DNA of 64,000 nucleotides from Aradus depressus (Eukaryota; Arthropoda; Insecta; Hemiptera; Aradidae): assembly GCA_963662175.1 (NCBI GenBank), contig OY759215.1, positions 42,053,213-42,117,212 of the forward strand, read 5' to 3'. Below are positions 22,879 through 35,009 of the stretch, piece after piece. Made by a program: the position numbers and the translations under genes. Positions within the stretch are counted from its first letter, which is position 1, and each line of letters begins with the position of its first letter. The notes beneath the pieces were generated by a model. That model saw only the letters and a program-made list of their open reading frames with translations. It had not been told where the DNA came from and ran no database searches.

Positions 22879-23153
22879 GCTAAAATTGTCTCTCTGATCA
22901 CTGTGTGGGGAATTTGAAATTGGAATTTATAGGTTTATAGGATTGAGAGAATCGGCCTCATTATGTACGATTTTACCTTCTGTCGAGAATTAATTAGTTT
23001 CGTATTTTTGTTTTCTTCGAAACCAACAAGTACCTATTAAGTGGTTCATACAAGTACGTTTGTCAAATTAGTTTGTCAAGACAATTAGTTCGTATGTGTC
23101 GATGTGTTGTTTTGATGGCTTAACATTTGGTTTAAGAAGATTTATATAGAAGT

Positions 23154-23457
23154 CAGCTGAGGCACTCTCGCTTCGCAAACTACCATGATTCCCTTTCCCT
23201 CTTGGACCAATTTAGTAGGTTGAAAACCAACAGGCGCCATCTTTATGAGGTTCTGGACACATATATAAAATGTATTATGAATATATTCATTCTAACATGA
23301 ATTGTGTTCAGGTGTTTCAGTTCGTTCAAATGCACGCATTTTCGATTTTGGAATCAGGGAGTCGGAAAATATGAAATTCCGGTGAAAACTCATTATCGAA
23401 TTTCTGGCCGATTTTATAACTTCCCCTATACTTCGTGTAGTTAAGGTAGTAAAACGT
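23154..23457 (+). mobile_element. TACTTCCCC-family element, right part
   Basis: GGAATCAGGGAGTCGGAAAA, ATGAAATTCCGGTGAAAACT and CATTATCGAATTTCTGGCCG lead to CTTCCCCTATACTTCGTGTA, the family's right end. The left part is diverged. Confidence 0.7.
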
Positions 23458-23860
23458 GTTTAAAAACAATTTCCTTTTAAAAACTCAACGTGCTTGCCCA
23501 AAATAAATTTTGGACATACATAAACATATATTTTCCATGACACGAGCCTATTTCTGTCCAATTGGAATTTCTACAAGTAGATCCCTGTTGGTAACCCTAA
23601 GAACATTTTTCATTATTTTGTTTAAACTGGAAAAGTCCATGAATGTTAGCGTTATGGGATCACTTTGAAGAACTTTTGGTGATTGGCATTCTTCTTTGAT
23701 TTTGTAACAATAATAATACTGATAATAAGTGGTTAAGGTGAGTTTGCTAACAACAATATTTTTAATTGACATGTTACTTATTACTAACAATCGTTTACAA
23801 TTTAAAAAAAATAATGAAGATATCTACTAATACTAATACCAAAATAAATATATATATATA
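23458..23860. other. Intergenic, unidentified
   Basis: AT-rich. A short opposing ORF (23548-23790) has no recognisable motif. A TA tract lies at about 23847-23864. Confidence 0.4.
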
Positions 23861-23861
23861 T

Positions 23862-24640
23862 ATAAACTTGTATAACGACGTCGGGTATAACGACGAAGAC
23901 CCCTAGAAAAAGTTTGGTTCGCCATTACAAGTCACAGGTAAAATATCCCTTATTACGACAGTGGATATAACGACGACATCGGCTATAGTAACGCTAGTTT
24001 AGAATACTTGGAGAATAAAAAGTCGTCTATAACGTATATAAGGACAGAATGTAAACAAAACAACAAGTTGGAGATAATTGGATACGTAATTGTTTTCGAG
24101 ACCTATGAAGTCCATAAAATCATAAAAGACGTGGTGGGATTTTTTAACTTTATTTGCGTTTGCCCTCAGTTGTTTGTGTCTTCTAAAAGTGTCAACATGA
24201 CGCTTAAAAGAAAATATTTGACCATAGAAGAAACAAAAAAAAAGTTTTGAGAGGGAATATTTTTCTGCAAAGAAAATTCGGAAGACGCAACATACTGATT
24301 TAGATGCAATGGTTTAAGGCTCATCGAAAGAAAAATGTTCCTATTAACGGCCCGATTTTACTTACAAAAGCTCGTGAATTTTCAGTTCCGCTGAAAAAAG
24401 ATTTCAAGCCTGACGCGTCCTGGATTTAGATATTTCGTAATCGTTATAATATCGTCTTCGGAAAAATATCCGGTAAATCCGCAGCCGTTCTGCGGGCGTT
24501 AAGGAAGTTCCAAATCTTTTTTCCATTGTTTTGACCTTTCATTTGTTATTGATGCGATTGGGGATAAAAAAAAAAGTGTGATTATAACGACCAGATTTTC
24601 CGGTCCCTTTGAAGGTCGTTATAGATTTTGCCTATATATA
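23862..24640 (+). pseudogene. Tigger/pogo-type DNA transposon, decayed
   Basis: Terminal sequence with repeated TATAACGAC lies at the left (23869-23900) and GTCGTTATAG at the right (about 24615). In between, the plus strand encodes a CENP-B-type DNA-binding segment, QWFKAHRKKNVPINGP and ILLTKAREF, then RNRYNIVFGKISGKSAAV, interrupted by a stop and frame changes. This is the helix-turn-helix region of Tigger transposases; the DDE catalytic part is missing. The element is therefore an internally deleted, dead copy. Confidence 0.75.
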
Positions 24641-24699
24641 TATATATATATACATATATATACATATTTGTGGCTCATGTACGTAACTAAAAGAAAAGG

Positions 24700-24770
24700 T
24701 AATCGGTGAATCATCGGCATTGCACTTCCCCAACTCAAATTATTTGTAATAAATTAACTTTCTGCTCTAC
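24700..24770 (+). mobile_element. TACTTCCCC-family left-end fragment
   Basis: AATCGGTGAATCATCGGCAT and GCACTTCCCCAACTC match the left end of the family; the rest is absent. It is closely similar to 45748-45800, including the continuation ATTATTTGTAATAAA, so both share one truncated sub-family. Confidence 0.6.
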
Positions 24771-25496
24771 ACCACTTTTTTTTACAACTTTCTGGCGAAG
24801 GTGTGATGCCTAAACCGGTATTTTATGTATAAATATTTTGTGGAGAAGTCAATATTTTTTAAAAAAACGAAAAGTTTGTTTTATTTATATATGATCGTCT
24901 TAGAATACATAGGTATATTATTGAGTACTAATTTGTTGTTGTCTCTTTATTTTCAGAAGTATTTCGTAAATCGAAATTAGGCCGGTTCTCAAGAAGATAT
25001 TGAAGATTGAATGAAGAGAAAAAAATATGTAATTGGAAATTTTATTTGATTTATTTTTGACATTCCCAAAGTTTTCTTGGAAGGTTTGTTGATGAACTGT
25101 GTTGACAAGACAAGTGTTAAAGTGAAGTAGACTGCCCCTCAAAAGTAAAGATGGCTCTGTCAATCTTTGAAAACTGATTGACAGTGACTACATTTCGGAG
25201 TCATGTTCTTAATACTAACAACAAACCTTGCCATGTAATCCACTTCAGTTTAAAGAATATTTATGGATCAATTGTAAGGCACTGAGATAAATTCGGATAA
25301 ATACATTTGACGTCGAAAAAATACTTTATATTAGTTTGTCTGTCGACAAAAATTAGGTTTTGGCCTCTCTGGCTCATTTGAATGAACACACTTTAAATTT
25401 CACTAGTTTCAAGTGAAGCAATCGAAACCAAATCTTTTTGTTTTAAAGTTTTTGTTTAATTATATTCTTTATTGTTATTTATTTAATGATTTCTTA
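24771..25496. other. Intergenic, unidentified
   Basis: Nothing recognised; AT-rich with short ORFs only. Confidence 0.4.
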
Positions 25497-25760
25497 GAAG
25501 TTGAGGAAGAATATTCTTGATTTGAGACCAGTATAATGTTCACTTAATGGTGACTTGAAGGTGGTTTGGAAGAAACACAGATTGGCCTTCCAAAATGTAT
25601 TTATATTATTTTTGTTAACATTTCACCATTATTTATGCATTATCATAACTTTTATAAAAGAATAAAACAATTTATAAACATAATATTTTATATGGTAGAC
25701 AATCTTACATAAACGTTAACAAAAATAATGTATGTAAATATATTTTGGAAAGACCAAAGG
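25497..25760. repeat. Dispersed repeat with a 37-bp hairpin
   Basis: The left part repeats sequence of 15345-15435 in inverse orientation. From 25583 to 25756, a left arm (GGCCTTCCAAAATGTATTTA...GTTAAC) and a right arm (GTTAACAAAAATAATGTATG...TTTTGGAAAGACC) are inverted copies around about 95 bases. It is likely a small foldback element. Confidence 0.6.
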
Positions 25761-28018
25761 CAAAATCTGTTGTTCGTTTTATATGTCATTTATTAAAGAT
25801 TTCTTTTTTTTCCACTTACTTTTGCTCTTTTTTTTTAAATAATTTATTTTTAATTATTCTTACTGTAAACAAATTCACCTCCGTAAATCTTTATTTTTTT
25901 TTTAGAACCTTTCTCTTGTATGAATGAATAGTGATGTTTGTTCTTAAATTTTGTAATATTGTATATGATTTGTAAATGTACCCTGCCTTGATCTGTTTTT
26001 AGAATTAGTATATTATTAGCATTTAATTAAAAGAAAAAAAAAAGTATGAAAATGTAAAAATAAATAAAATAGATTGTATTAATAGTATTTAGTGTGTGAA
26101 TATATGTGCTTGACGAATAGTTGTTGAAAGTAAACGATTTTGTGGCAGTGACCCATTGTGAATTGTATGACGAACCCACTATATATGAACTACAAATGAA
26201 ATACTGACTTTATGGGCTTGAAATATCCAGTCTTAGAAATACTATAGACAACTCTAGAAATAGATAACTAGGCGACTGAGAGTGGGAGCAATTAGACCGA
26301 TACAGAAGCAAAAGGGAATCTGAGCTGGCCACAAAATGACAATATTGGGAGTTTTTCACTTTTCTTTAGATTTCCAATTGGGAAGTGTAGTTGCTGTTCA
26401 AAAGTTTCATCTGTTCTGGAAATGAATTTTCTAAGTGATAATCTATTTCAAATAAAAAATAATAATAAATTTTTCTGTGGGATGTAAAACCTTAAATTTC
26501 CAATTCTTTAAATATCCTAAATATTCTTGGTAATTTTTACCAGTAATCCCACGATATACATATAATAATTTTAAAATGTTTGTAATAATTATTATATGTA
26601 TCTCTTCTTTTGGTTTTGTTCACCTCAACATAATATAAAAGAATAATAAAAATTATGATATTATAACATGATATTTTTAGCATTTAAGTTAACATTATTT
26701 TTCATTATATTTATTTATTTATTATTTTTTTGAATGTTTATTAATTTAGATTAATTCTATTATATAGGGCATCATCTTTTGGAGAACCTGTAGATATAAA
26801 TATTTATATTACTGTCTTCTAAATGTTATGTATCTATCGTTTTCATGAAAATTCCTCATATATGCAAAATAAACAGTTTAATCTTGATTAAAAAATAAAT
26901 TTTAATATTTGTACCCTGACATTTTTTTTCTTTATAAAATATCTTCTCTGTATTTTCTAATATTCTTTTTAATTATGTTTTAATCCAAAAATTTATATTT
27001 TATAATTAAAGAGGTATTTTTATTGCAGAGATGTACAGAAATTTATATCATTAGTAATATTTATTTGTGTAATTTAAATTTAGTTGTCCTTTTGTCAACC
27101 TTATTCTGTCTTGCACATGTATTTTTTAAAATAATATGTTTGATGAATTTACCGTTAAAATAAGATGTACATAGTCAAAAATATTTTAAAATAATTTTAT
27201 ATAAGTTTATTTATAACTATATATTTAAAAAAAAATGTAATATACATAAAACTTTTCTACATTGTATTTTAGTAATATAGAAAAAAAGTATATATATATA
27301 TATATATTTAATCTATTTTCTTAGAACTATCTATAGTATTATTTTTATATTATTGGGTCAAAAATAATTTCATTATAGTAGCTTGAAATATTATACTTCC
27401 AAAATTGAATCAGAAACTTTTTAAAAAAAATTATGGAATTTCCCACAGTGGCCTAACTTCATATTTTGAAGAATAAGAAGTTTTTTTGTTTCAAAAACTC
27501 TTCACCGGACATATTTGGCATATACATTGTTGTATATTTTAGACTTTTTGTTTCTTAGTTTATCTGGTTGAATATAACAAAAAACAATTAACATTACTTT
27601 GACTTCATTGAATGAATTTCAGTGTGAACTGACAAAACTGGACCTGGGGTTCAGTTATCTCTCTTAGTATGACTTTGTAAATACGTTTTTATTACAATAA
27701 TTACTTTGATTAATTTTTTCATTAAAAATTGCAGATTCAGAAATTTGAAAGCTTAAGACAAATGTTTACTGTTTCTGTCTAGTTTTGGTAGCTAAGTTTA
27801 TAACAGACATGTTTTGTGTTAAGTTGTTTACATTGTGAAGATACACATTTAGTTTATTTCTTATTTTCACTGAATCTTGTTTCGTTACAGAAGCCATATT
27901 GCCTTATTGTACATATATAGAAAAATAAAAGTTACTATTAATTTATTTTTTTATTGTGGAATATAACCTTATAAATATTTTTACTCCGACGTCCCTCAAG
28001 ATACCTGCGTCTCATTAT
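25761..28018. other. Long AT-rich intergenic stretch
   Basis: Extremely AT-rich with many AATAAA-like hexamers and a TA tract near 27290-27307. No coding, RNA or known repeat signal was seen. Confidence 0.5.
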
Positions 28019-28640
28019 AGCTCCCTTCCTCACCGATATAACTTCTAAGGTTACTCTTGCCTTAACGACCGGAGAAATGTCGGTGCATGAGTCCCCCAAG
28101 GTTCGATCCTCAGTCCCATTCTCTTCAATCTATTCTGCCATGATATATCTGAGCCTCCAGGTCTGCCACTCGCAACCTATGCCGATGACACGCTCCTCAT
28201 AGATTAAGACCGTGATCTTCATTGGGCCATGCACACACTTAAGGAGGGCCTGGATGTCTTGGAAAATTGGTTTAATAGATAGAAGCTGAGGCTAACAAGA
28301 CGGAGTCCAAGGTTTTCGTACTCTGGTGCATAAACCAGGATACACTGCGTGGGTGAGGTATCAGGGAGAGATTCTGGACACCAAACTGACCTGGGGCCAA
28401 CACATTAACTCCAAATTGATATATGCCTACACCAGACTCTCCTCACTCTACCCACTTCTCAACAAGAACACTACACTCCTACATGTGCCACACTACTTTA
28501 CACCGCACTCATACTGCCACTCATTACATATGCCTGCCCTGTTTGGCTCGTCACAAGCCAGACTAACATTAAAAAACTGGTCAGGTACGAAATTCTCAGA
28601 TTCGCAGGGAGCAGGGTGTTCCTGACGTTCGAGGATGGCT
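28019..28640 (+). pseudogene. Jockey/R1-type LINE reverse transcriptase fragment
   Basis: The plus strand encodes the RT palm motif ATYADDTLL (about 28174-28200), a downstream LDTKLTWGQHINSKL block and the LRFAG-type end. Stops (for example after TLLID) and frame changes separate them. The motifs identify a non-LTR retrotransposon reverse transcriptase. It is truncated at both ends and dead. Confidence 0.8.
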
Positions 28641-29104
28641 GTTGTGTACAACTCGGGACCTAAGAAGGCTGAATTTCTCTTGAACAGATAACGTTATCGA
28701 AAAATTAAAAAATATGTATTTAATATTTTTCAGTCTAGTTTTAAATTATTTGTTTTTCGCTACTAGAGATTCGGTACAACTTCAAAATTTCAAACAGGAC
28801 CCTATACTTTCTGAAACACCACTTTAAAGGCTTTTTATGTTGAAATCAAAGCCGCAATCCTATTTTAAATTGGTCAAGAAATAACACCTCCCGGTAGTGC
28901 CGATTCAAATAATTTCTGACCTGCGAGGAATTGTGTGCACCCGTCAAGCTGGAATATATTTTTTGGCGTACCAGCAGTGGAACATCTTCAAGCAGTGTTG
29001 GTAAATCCTCTCAGAAAATTCAGAAACTCTTAAAAGAGTGAACGAATTGCCACAAAAAAGAAAACGCCCAAAAAATGGTTTCTCCATTTAAATTATTTCG
29101 ATAG

Positions 29105-29525
29105 AAATATGAACGAATGAATGAATAACTTTATTGCTCATAAAGAATTATCTTACAGCAAGGAGTTCGATACATAAACATAAATACAACAATTTATGAA
29201 TAATAAGGAATAAAATAAAATAAAACAAAGCAGATAATATTAACTAGCAAAACAATGATTTCTTAATACTAAAATAAAATATAATTATATACTAATAAAA
29301 AGGTTAAATTAAAATAAAGCCACAGGTAACTTTAGTCTTTTAGAATTTTTCTTAACTTCAAGCTTGTTAGGACAAACAAGTAAATATGATGAAGCTTCTG
29401 TTCATCTGAGACTAATAGTAACTTGCGGAGAGACATCTACCGGATCATCTCCCAAATAGCTAGCCAGGTATTTGTCTCTAATCATGCCATAGATGGGGCA
29501 GTCTATCAGAAAATGGGCCAGTTAG
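29105..29525 (-). pseudogene. LINE C-terminal end and 3' UTR
   Basis: On the minus strand, AHFLIDCPIYGMIRDKYLAS matches the H...C zinc-knuckle-like C terminus found after RNase H in R1/I-type LINEs. A stop and an AT-rich 3' tail follow, ending in GAGCAATAAAGTTATT at about 29121. The 5' part is lost. Confidence 0.65.
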
Positions 29526-29868
29526 TTCGATAGAAATAAGGAACAATTAATTGATTTTCTGGTGAGTCAACACCAAACGTTCATGCTGTGAACCACTTGG
29601 TGATGACATGAGTACTTTATTCTAGGGTTTTCCTCTTCGTACAAATAAATGTACAGTTCGTCATCGAAATTGAAACCCAAAGCTGGTTTCTTGATGAGCC
29701 CTCAACGGATTCGCAGCACGTCATATTGTAAGCGACAAGAACAAACGATTTGTGGTTCACCCGGGAACCACATATGAACAAAAGTATAGCTCCCCAAAGA
29801 TGTAAAAATAAAATTTTGTAGGAAATATTGCAAAGTAATATTTAATTGATAACATATATCACAAGATA

Positions 29869-30196
29869 GAGGTTATGCGTGCTTGCCATGTGAGCTCTAG
29901 ATCGTGGGTTCGAAAACCGACCGAGGACCTTAGTTTATTTTATCTGGGAGATAAAATTAACTTAAGCAAGCCGTCCTTCGGTTGGGACGTTAAGCGATGG
30001 TCCCGAGCCTGTACGATGTCAGGTACTCGTTAAAGACCCCTGCCCTAGGTGAATACAAATTTAGGATAGGCAAAATTTAGGACTCCCACAGTAGAGTCGG
30101 GCTCATGTCCAGCAGATTGACAAAAGAGCGCTCTGGTAGTAAGCGATATGACCTCGTAGTTAAAGCCCGGGCATGGGTCATAAAACCTAAACCTAT
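29869..30196 (+). mobile_element. SINE, 5'-truncated head
   Basis: The plus-strand copy lacks the A-box part and begins at GAGGTTATGCG. It keeps the B box (GGGTTCGAAAACC), the full body and AACCTAAACCTAT. CAAGATA occurs at both borders (29862 and 30199) and may be the target duplication. Confidence 0.88.
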
Positions 30197-30309
30197 AGCA
30201 AGATACAAATATATTTTCATAATTGGTAGTTTTTTTTATTGAAAAGTATAAAAAATAAAGTAATATATATTTGATTTGGCTATAACAGAACTTACTTATC
30301 CCAATTTCT

Positions 30310-30482
30310 TTTTTACAGATCACTCCTCCCTCTTTTCAAATTCATTTTATACAGAATTAAGCTGCATAATGAAACAAAGAAAACCGCTGATGTCAAGACA
30401 TTACTTTCATATGAATACTCAGTAACGCTAGTATGAAATAATTTTGAGTGAGGTGAGTGAGAGGGACAGCGATCTGTAAAAT
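30310..30482. mobile_element. Small inverted-repeat element (ACAGATCACTC family)
   Basis: TTTTTACAGATCACTCC on the left faces GCGATCTGTAAAAT on the right. A diverged relative lies inverted at 43556-43760 with the shared stretch TTTTCTTTGTTTCAT. A third right-end-like copy follows 62453. It has no ORF. Confidence 0.55.
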
Positions 30483-30569
30483 ATTGGTTGGTATAAGAAA
30501 GTCATGCTATGGCCACATCACATATTTCAATATTTAATCTTGAAATCTATAAAAGATAAGTTGACATGG

Positions 30570-30800
30570 AAGATGTTCTTGGCGAAAACTAATGCTGAAA
30601 GGCAGATTGTGCTGCGAGCCACCCAACGGGAGGTAGGCTCTTCCTGGGACTCGCCCTGTCCTGAGTGAAGGTCCTGAAGAAAGTTATTGAAGATGAGAGG
30701 GAGGGGATCCTGCTGAGTCGGACACCAACATCCAGTCTCTCACCTCATCTCGGTCCGGGTCGACTCTCTTCTCTATCCACGCTTCAACTATCCGTGAGTT
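30570..30800. other. Unidentified GC-richer segment
   Basis: The sequence around 30590-30790 is clearly richer in GC than its surroundings and reads LRATQREVGSSWDSPCPE in one frame before a stop. I do not recognise it. It could be a relic of a transposon ORF or of a host exon. Confidence 0.3.
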
Positions 30801-31613
30801 ACGAGTTTTATTTTTATTTATTTATTTTTTTTCAGTTTAGATAATAATGTTATTAGTGTACTAAGCTAGTGGATAACGGAACAATCGGATATTTGTAACC
30901 TAAGTCCTGATGAGGTAAATTATTAAATATACCGGCTGCTTAAAATACCGTTAGTTTTGTAGCAAATTTCTATAAGAAATCAGCTTATGAGCTCACTCGG
31001 TCTGTAAGACTGCATAAAGTATCACCTATTTTCATTAAACCTGCCCCATCGTCTAGTTCATATTCATTATAACTATTTGTACCTATACATTATATATATA
31101 TATATTTATTTATATTATTATATATATAATATATAGGCCGTTTCGATTTTTAAAAAGAAAGATCAAGTTTATGAACCATGTCCGTTCGCGTGATAACTCC
31201 TGAATAATTTTGTGATTTCTTTTATAATCTTTGCACGAAAGTCGTTCATATAAAGAGGAAGATCAGCTTTTTTAACCAGAATGGTCCTAACAAAAGACCG
31301 GAGAAAGAAGGAAGCAAAAAAAAAAAAAAACATAATCTTAATTTTCTATATAATTTCTATCATAAACTGTAGAATAATGTTGTCTTTCATTTGAACTATG
31401 AAATGTTCGTCTACGTTCATTAGAAGCCAAGATACATAGTTTAGCATAGTTACGCCGCCCTATCTTCAAACGAACAGCTTTCGTTGATACGTAAAAGCTG
31501 AGTTACGCATTTCCCCATTTTTCTTTTGCATCTAGCCAATAAACTTGACATAAAAAAAAAAAAAAATGTGATTACCTACTATGGAAATCTGCTTCTGCGT
31601 GTACGGCCTTTTT
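30801..31613. other. Intergenic, unidentified
   Basis: AT-rich with a TA tract at about 31085-31135 that is partly palindromic. No gene was recognised. Confidence 0.4.
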
Positions 31614-32160
31614 ACCTCCTCTACTATACGAAGTCATGTATAGGGAAAGTTATGTAATCGGTTAGAAATTTGTTGTTGAGTTTCCATCGGAATTTCATGT
31701 TTTTCGATTCCAAAATCCTAACAACTGCCGATATAATGAATGCATCGACACAAAGTTTATTATGAGTTTTCAGAAGTCTCTATCTAACACAACTATTGAT
31801 TAAAACTGTCGATTGGTGTTAGTGGAACTGTGAAAACTTATTATATATAGTTATTTTATCTGGGAGGTAAAATCAACTCAAGCACGCCATCCTTCGGACG
31901 GGACGTTAAATGATGGCCCCGAGCCTGTACAATGTAAGGAATTCGTTAACAACGTCTACCCTAGGTGGATAAAAATTTAGAGTGGGAAAAATTGAGGACT
32001 CCCTAGTAGAGTCGGGCTATAGACCATCAGAGTTACGAAAAAGCGCTCTGATAGTAGGCGATATGTTCTTGGAGTTATAGCCCGGCCAGGAATCATAATA
32101 ACCAACCAACCAATTCGTGCTGGGGAAGTACATTGTCGGTAATTCACCGACAACTTTTTT
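31614..32160 (-). mobile_element. TACTTCCCC-family element split by a SINE
   Basis: The right end in inverse (ACCTCCTCTACTATACGAAG, AAAGTTATGTAATCGG) starts at 31614. The left end in inverse (TTCGTGCTGGGGAAGTACAT, AATTCACCGACAAC) stops near 32160. Between them, 31849-32108 is a SINE. The SINE therefore landed in an already resident element. Confidence 0.7.
31849..32108 (+). mobile_element. SINE lacking its tRNA head
   Basis: The copy begins at TTATTTTATCTGGGAGGTAA and runs through GGGACGTTAAATGATGGCC, GTAGGCGATATG and GCCCGGCCAGGAATCAT, ending in AACCAACCAACC. The head with A and B boxes is missing (5' truncation). Confidence 0.82.
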
Positions 32161-32578
32161 ACTTTTTTTTCAGTGTTGTTATTTATCTAAAAGATTGTTT
32201 TACATCAAGTTATCACTTGCAGACCTTTGTTTGAATGTTTCGAGTTCATTTTGAATTTGACCAATCATTTATTTTTTTATTTCTTCATAATAATGGATAA
32301 TGAATAATATCTATTAAGAGTAAAAGTAGTAAACCAACCGAGTGGAAAACTACTCGCAAACCTATATAGATATCTTACGGACTAAACCCCAAATCGATAC
32401 ATTCGCGAAAAGGCTGGAGGCTTGGGTTTCATGTATTTTTACTCAATCACCTAATTGTCCTTTCGTTAACCGCACATCCTTATTCTAATATCACTAATCA
32501 CTTTCCGTTGTGGCTAATTTGTTGAATAATTACGATGGTTCGTAATAAGAATAAAACTATAACAACAGAACAATATTT

Positions 32579-33200
32579 ACTTTCTTATATCTATAGTATA
32601 AGGAAGTATTATAATCGTGCGAAAATCCGAGATCAAGGTTTCAACTGATTTTCACGTTTCAAGGTTCCCTGTAGACATTTTGACCATTTTTGCGATGATG
32701 TCGGTCCGTGCGTGTGTGTATGTGATTGAAAAGTTGTGAGCTCTCTACCGCGAAAACTATTGTAGCTACGAACTTCAAATTTGGAGTGAAGAGATCACAT
32801 GTTCTAACGTAGGTCTGATTAGATTTTGACCGAAATCGAACGAAAATTGAGACAACTTCCCCCCGGTACCTAACTACATTTTACAAGATACAGCTTATGT
32901 TTAAGACCTAATCAAAAATATTTTCGACTAATAGTTGTAGAGAATATTATACTGTATAATTTATATTAAATATGATTTTTTACAGGTCGTCCGGTTTTCG
33001 AGATACATGCGCAAAACCATCTTAAAATGTAGTTTTGAAACTCATATTTTTAGTCGTTTCCTTGATTTACCCAAAAACGGTTAGTCCTATCCAAAAATTG
33101 ATTCTTACAAAAATTGTTACTTATATAATTTCCAATCGCTATAAACCCTCAAATTTGAGGTAGGATCAATACGACAAAATTTATAGCGCCCCGAAGAATG
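32579..33200 (+). mobile_element. Dispersed DNA-element relic with a palindromic left end
   Basis: The left end is a near-palindrome (TACTTTCTTATATCTATAG and its inverse). The body (TTGTAGAGAATATTATACTG, GGTTTTCGAGATACATGCGC) is related in inverse to 43985-44095. The right part (AAAAACGGTTAGTCCTATCC, ATAGCGCCCC) is related directly to 61965-62095. It has no ORF. It is a recurrent family of unknown class. Confidence 0.55.
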
Positions 33201-33224
33201 TTAACTAACTTCGTTAGAATTTAA

Positions 33225-33290
33225 TGTTGTTATTCGACGATTAATTTGTGTTGAGAAACTACATTGCCGGTGGTTCACTTTGATTTCAAT
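33225..33290 (-). mobile_element. TACTTCCCC-family left-end fragment
   Basis: CGATTAATTTGTGTTGAGAA, ACTACATTGCCGGTGGTTCA is the inverse of the family's left end. It is too short to say more. Confidence 0.5.
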
Positions 33291-34025
33291 ATATTTCACG
33301 ACTGTGAAATAATATTTTCGATCCGATCATTTTTTAATTGGAGTGTGCAAATTTCACCCCCAGCGATGTAATACAACAGTTAATTTACTTACAAATAAAC
33401 AGTGAACACATTTTTAGCTAAAAATGTATGATATATACTGCGATTTGATTTGATTTAATACATGCGGGAAAAATAAACGATTGCCCCATCGGGGTAGTAT
33501 GGGGATGAAAATAATTTTACCGAGTCTTGGGGTTGGTGAAGTTGAGTGTCTAGGTCAAGGTGTCGCAACCCCGAAGGTCAGGACTCTATCTGAGTGGGTC
33601 AGGAGGAAGATAGAGTCCCGGGTTGACCTCTACGACCTTCCCACTGGAGGAAAATAAATAGCCTTTATCAAACAGTATGGCATTATCATCAAAGAGGACA
33701 CCAGAGATACCGTTTTGAATATTCTCTACAAGAACAGCTCAATCAGAGTTCAACAGCTTGGACCGGTTCTTTAAAGCTGACTCTATCAAATTTAATACCA
33801 CTAATAATTCAGTTTATTAATTTTCTGTTACTAATCCGGGGCTGAGGACAACCCATGATGGTCGGTCCTAGTCTCGGTAATGCACTATTATGATCTCGAG
33901 CTCCTCACTCGATGTATGATGTTGCACACTTGCAAGATGCATCCATAAAGGAAAGAAGCAAAAATAAAGGTATTAATCTCGAAGTGCAATGCAAGCTATT
34001 TCCAAAAACCAAGAACAATTTAAAA
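33291..34025. other. Intergenic with an unidentified coding-like relic
   Basis: From about 33560 to 33655, a plus-strand frame reads VATPKVRTLSEWVRRKIESR, then VDLYDLPTGGK and a stop. It has coding-like composition but no family I recognise. It is probably another transposon ORF relic. Confidence 0.35.
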
Positions 34026-34732
34026 TGGCAATGTTCTTCCCCAGAAAAAATTAAACAATTAACTTTACGAATCCTCTCCAAAACCAGTCGACCGTTTGCG
34101 TTATTATTCAATAGTTGACTTACATAGGGGCTTCTAAATCCTCATGAATTTTGTGTCAAATTAATTCATTTCATCGGCAGTTATTTGGGTTTTTGAGTTC
34201 AGCTCCCCTCTGATCCCTCATCCATTCTGTCGATTCCGCAGAAAATTAATAAGTGCACTTCCTTTGAAGTTGTGAATTCACGTACATTTTGTGTCGATGC
34301 ATTCATTACAACAGCAGTTATTAGAGTTTTTCAGTTAAGCCTCACCTTTAGTCCCTCCTTTCTTTTAAGCCGATTTGACTGGAAATCGATATGTGTTGAG
34401 CATATAATTTCGTGTCGATACATTCATTCTATATGCAGCTATTAGAGTTGTTGTGGTAAGCCTCCCCCCTAATCTCCCCTTCCCTTTAGTCGATTTGACT
34501 GAAAATCAACAGATGTCGTGGTAAGAGGTTTCTGGATTCACATATAAAATTTCGTATCGATACATTCTTTTTTTCGGGAGTTATCGTGTTTACAGACACA
34601 CACAGAAAAATTGTTTTTTTCATATTTGGAATCTGGTGGTTGGAAAACATGAAATTCCGTTGAAAACTCACATTGAATTTTTGACCGATTACATAACTTC
34701 CCCTATACTTCGTACAGCTGGGGAAGTAACAA
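34026..34732 (+). mobile_element. TACTTCCCC-family element, full length
   Basis: The left end TTCTTCCCCAG and the right end CTGGGGAAGTAAC enclose about 700 bases. Three to four repeats of the module ATACATTCATT...CGGCAGTTATTAGAG alternate with pyrimidine-rich spacers, followed by the shared right part (GAAATTCCGTTGAAAACTCA, GATTACATAACTTCCCC). This copy is a good reference for the family. Confidence 0.75.
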
Positions 34733-34772
34733 ATGTATTCGTGAACTACTGGTTTCTGCATTTTTAGTCCAT

Positions 34773-34820
34773 CCTCAGGTTTAGTTATAAACTAATACCA
34801 ATTAACTAAACCTGAGGATG
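34773..34820. repeat. 17-bp perfect hairpin
   Basis: CATCCTCAGGTTTAGTT and AACTAAACCTGAGGATG are exact inverted copies separated by about 15 bases. The sequence GGTTTATAACTAAACCTG near 10379 is related. Confidence 0.7.
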
Positions 34821-35009
34821 ATTTAATGTCGGAACTAGTAGTTTATATATACATTTTTTTTGTGCAATATATATATTTTGGAAAATAAGTTTGTTTTATT
34901 TACTCATCTGTTATTCACATGCGCGAAAAAACATGATTTCGCTCTTAGTTAATCGCAAAAGGAGTATTGTATGTTTTTGAAATATATGTACTTAATAATA
35001 GTGTGTGCT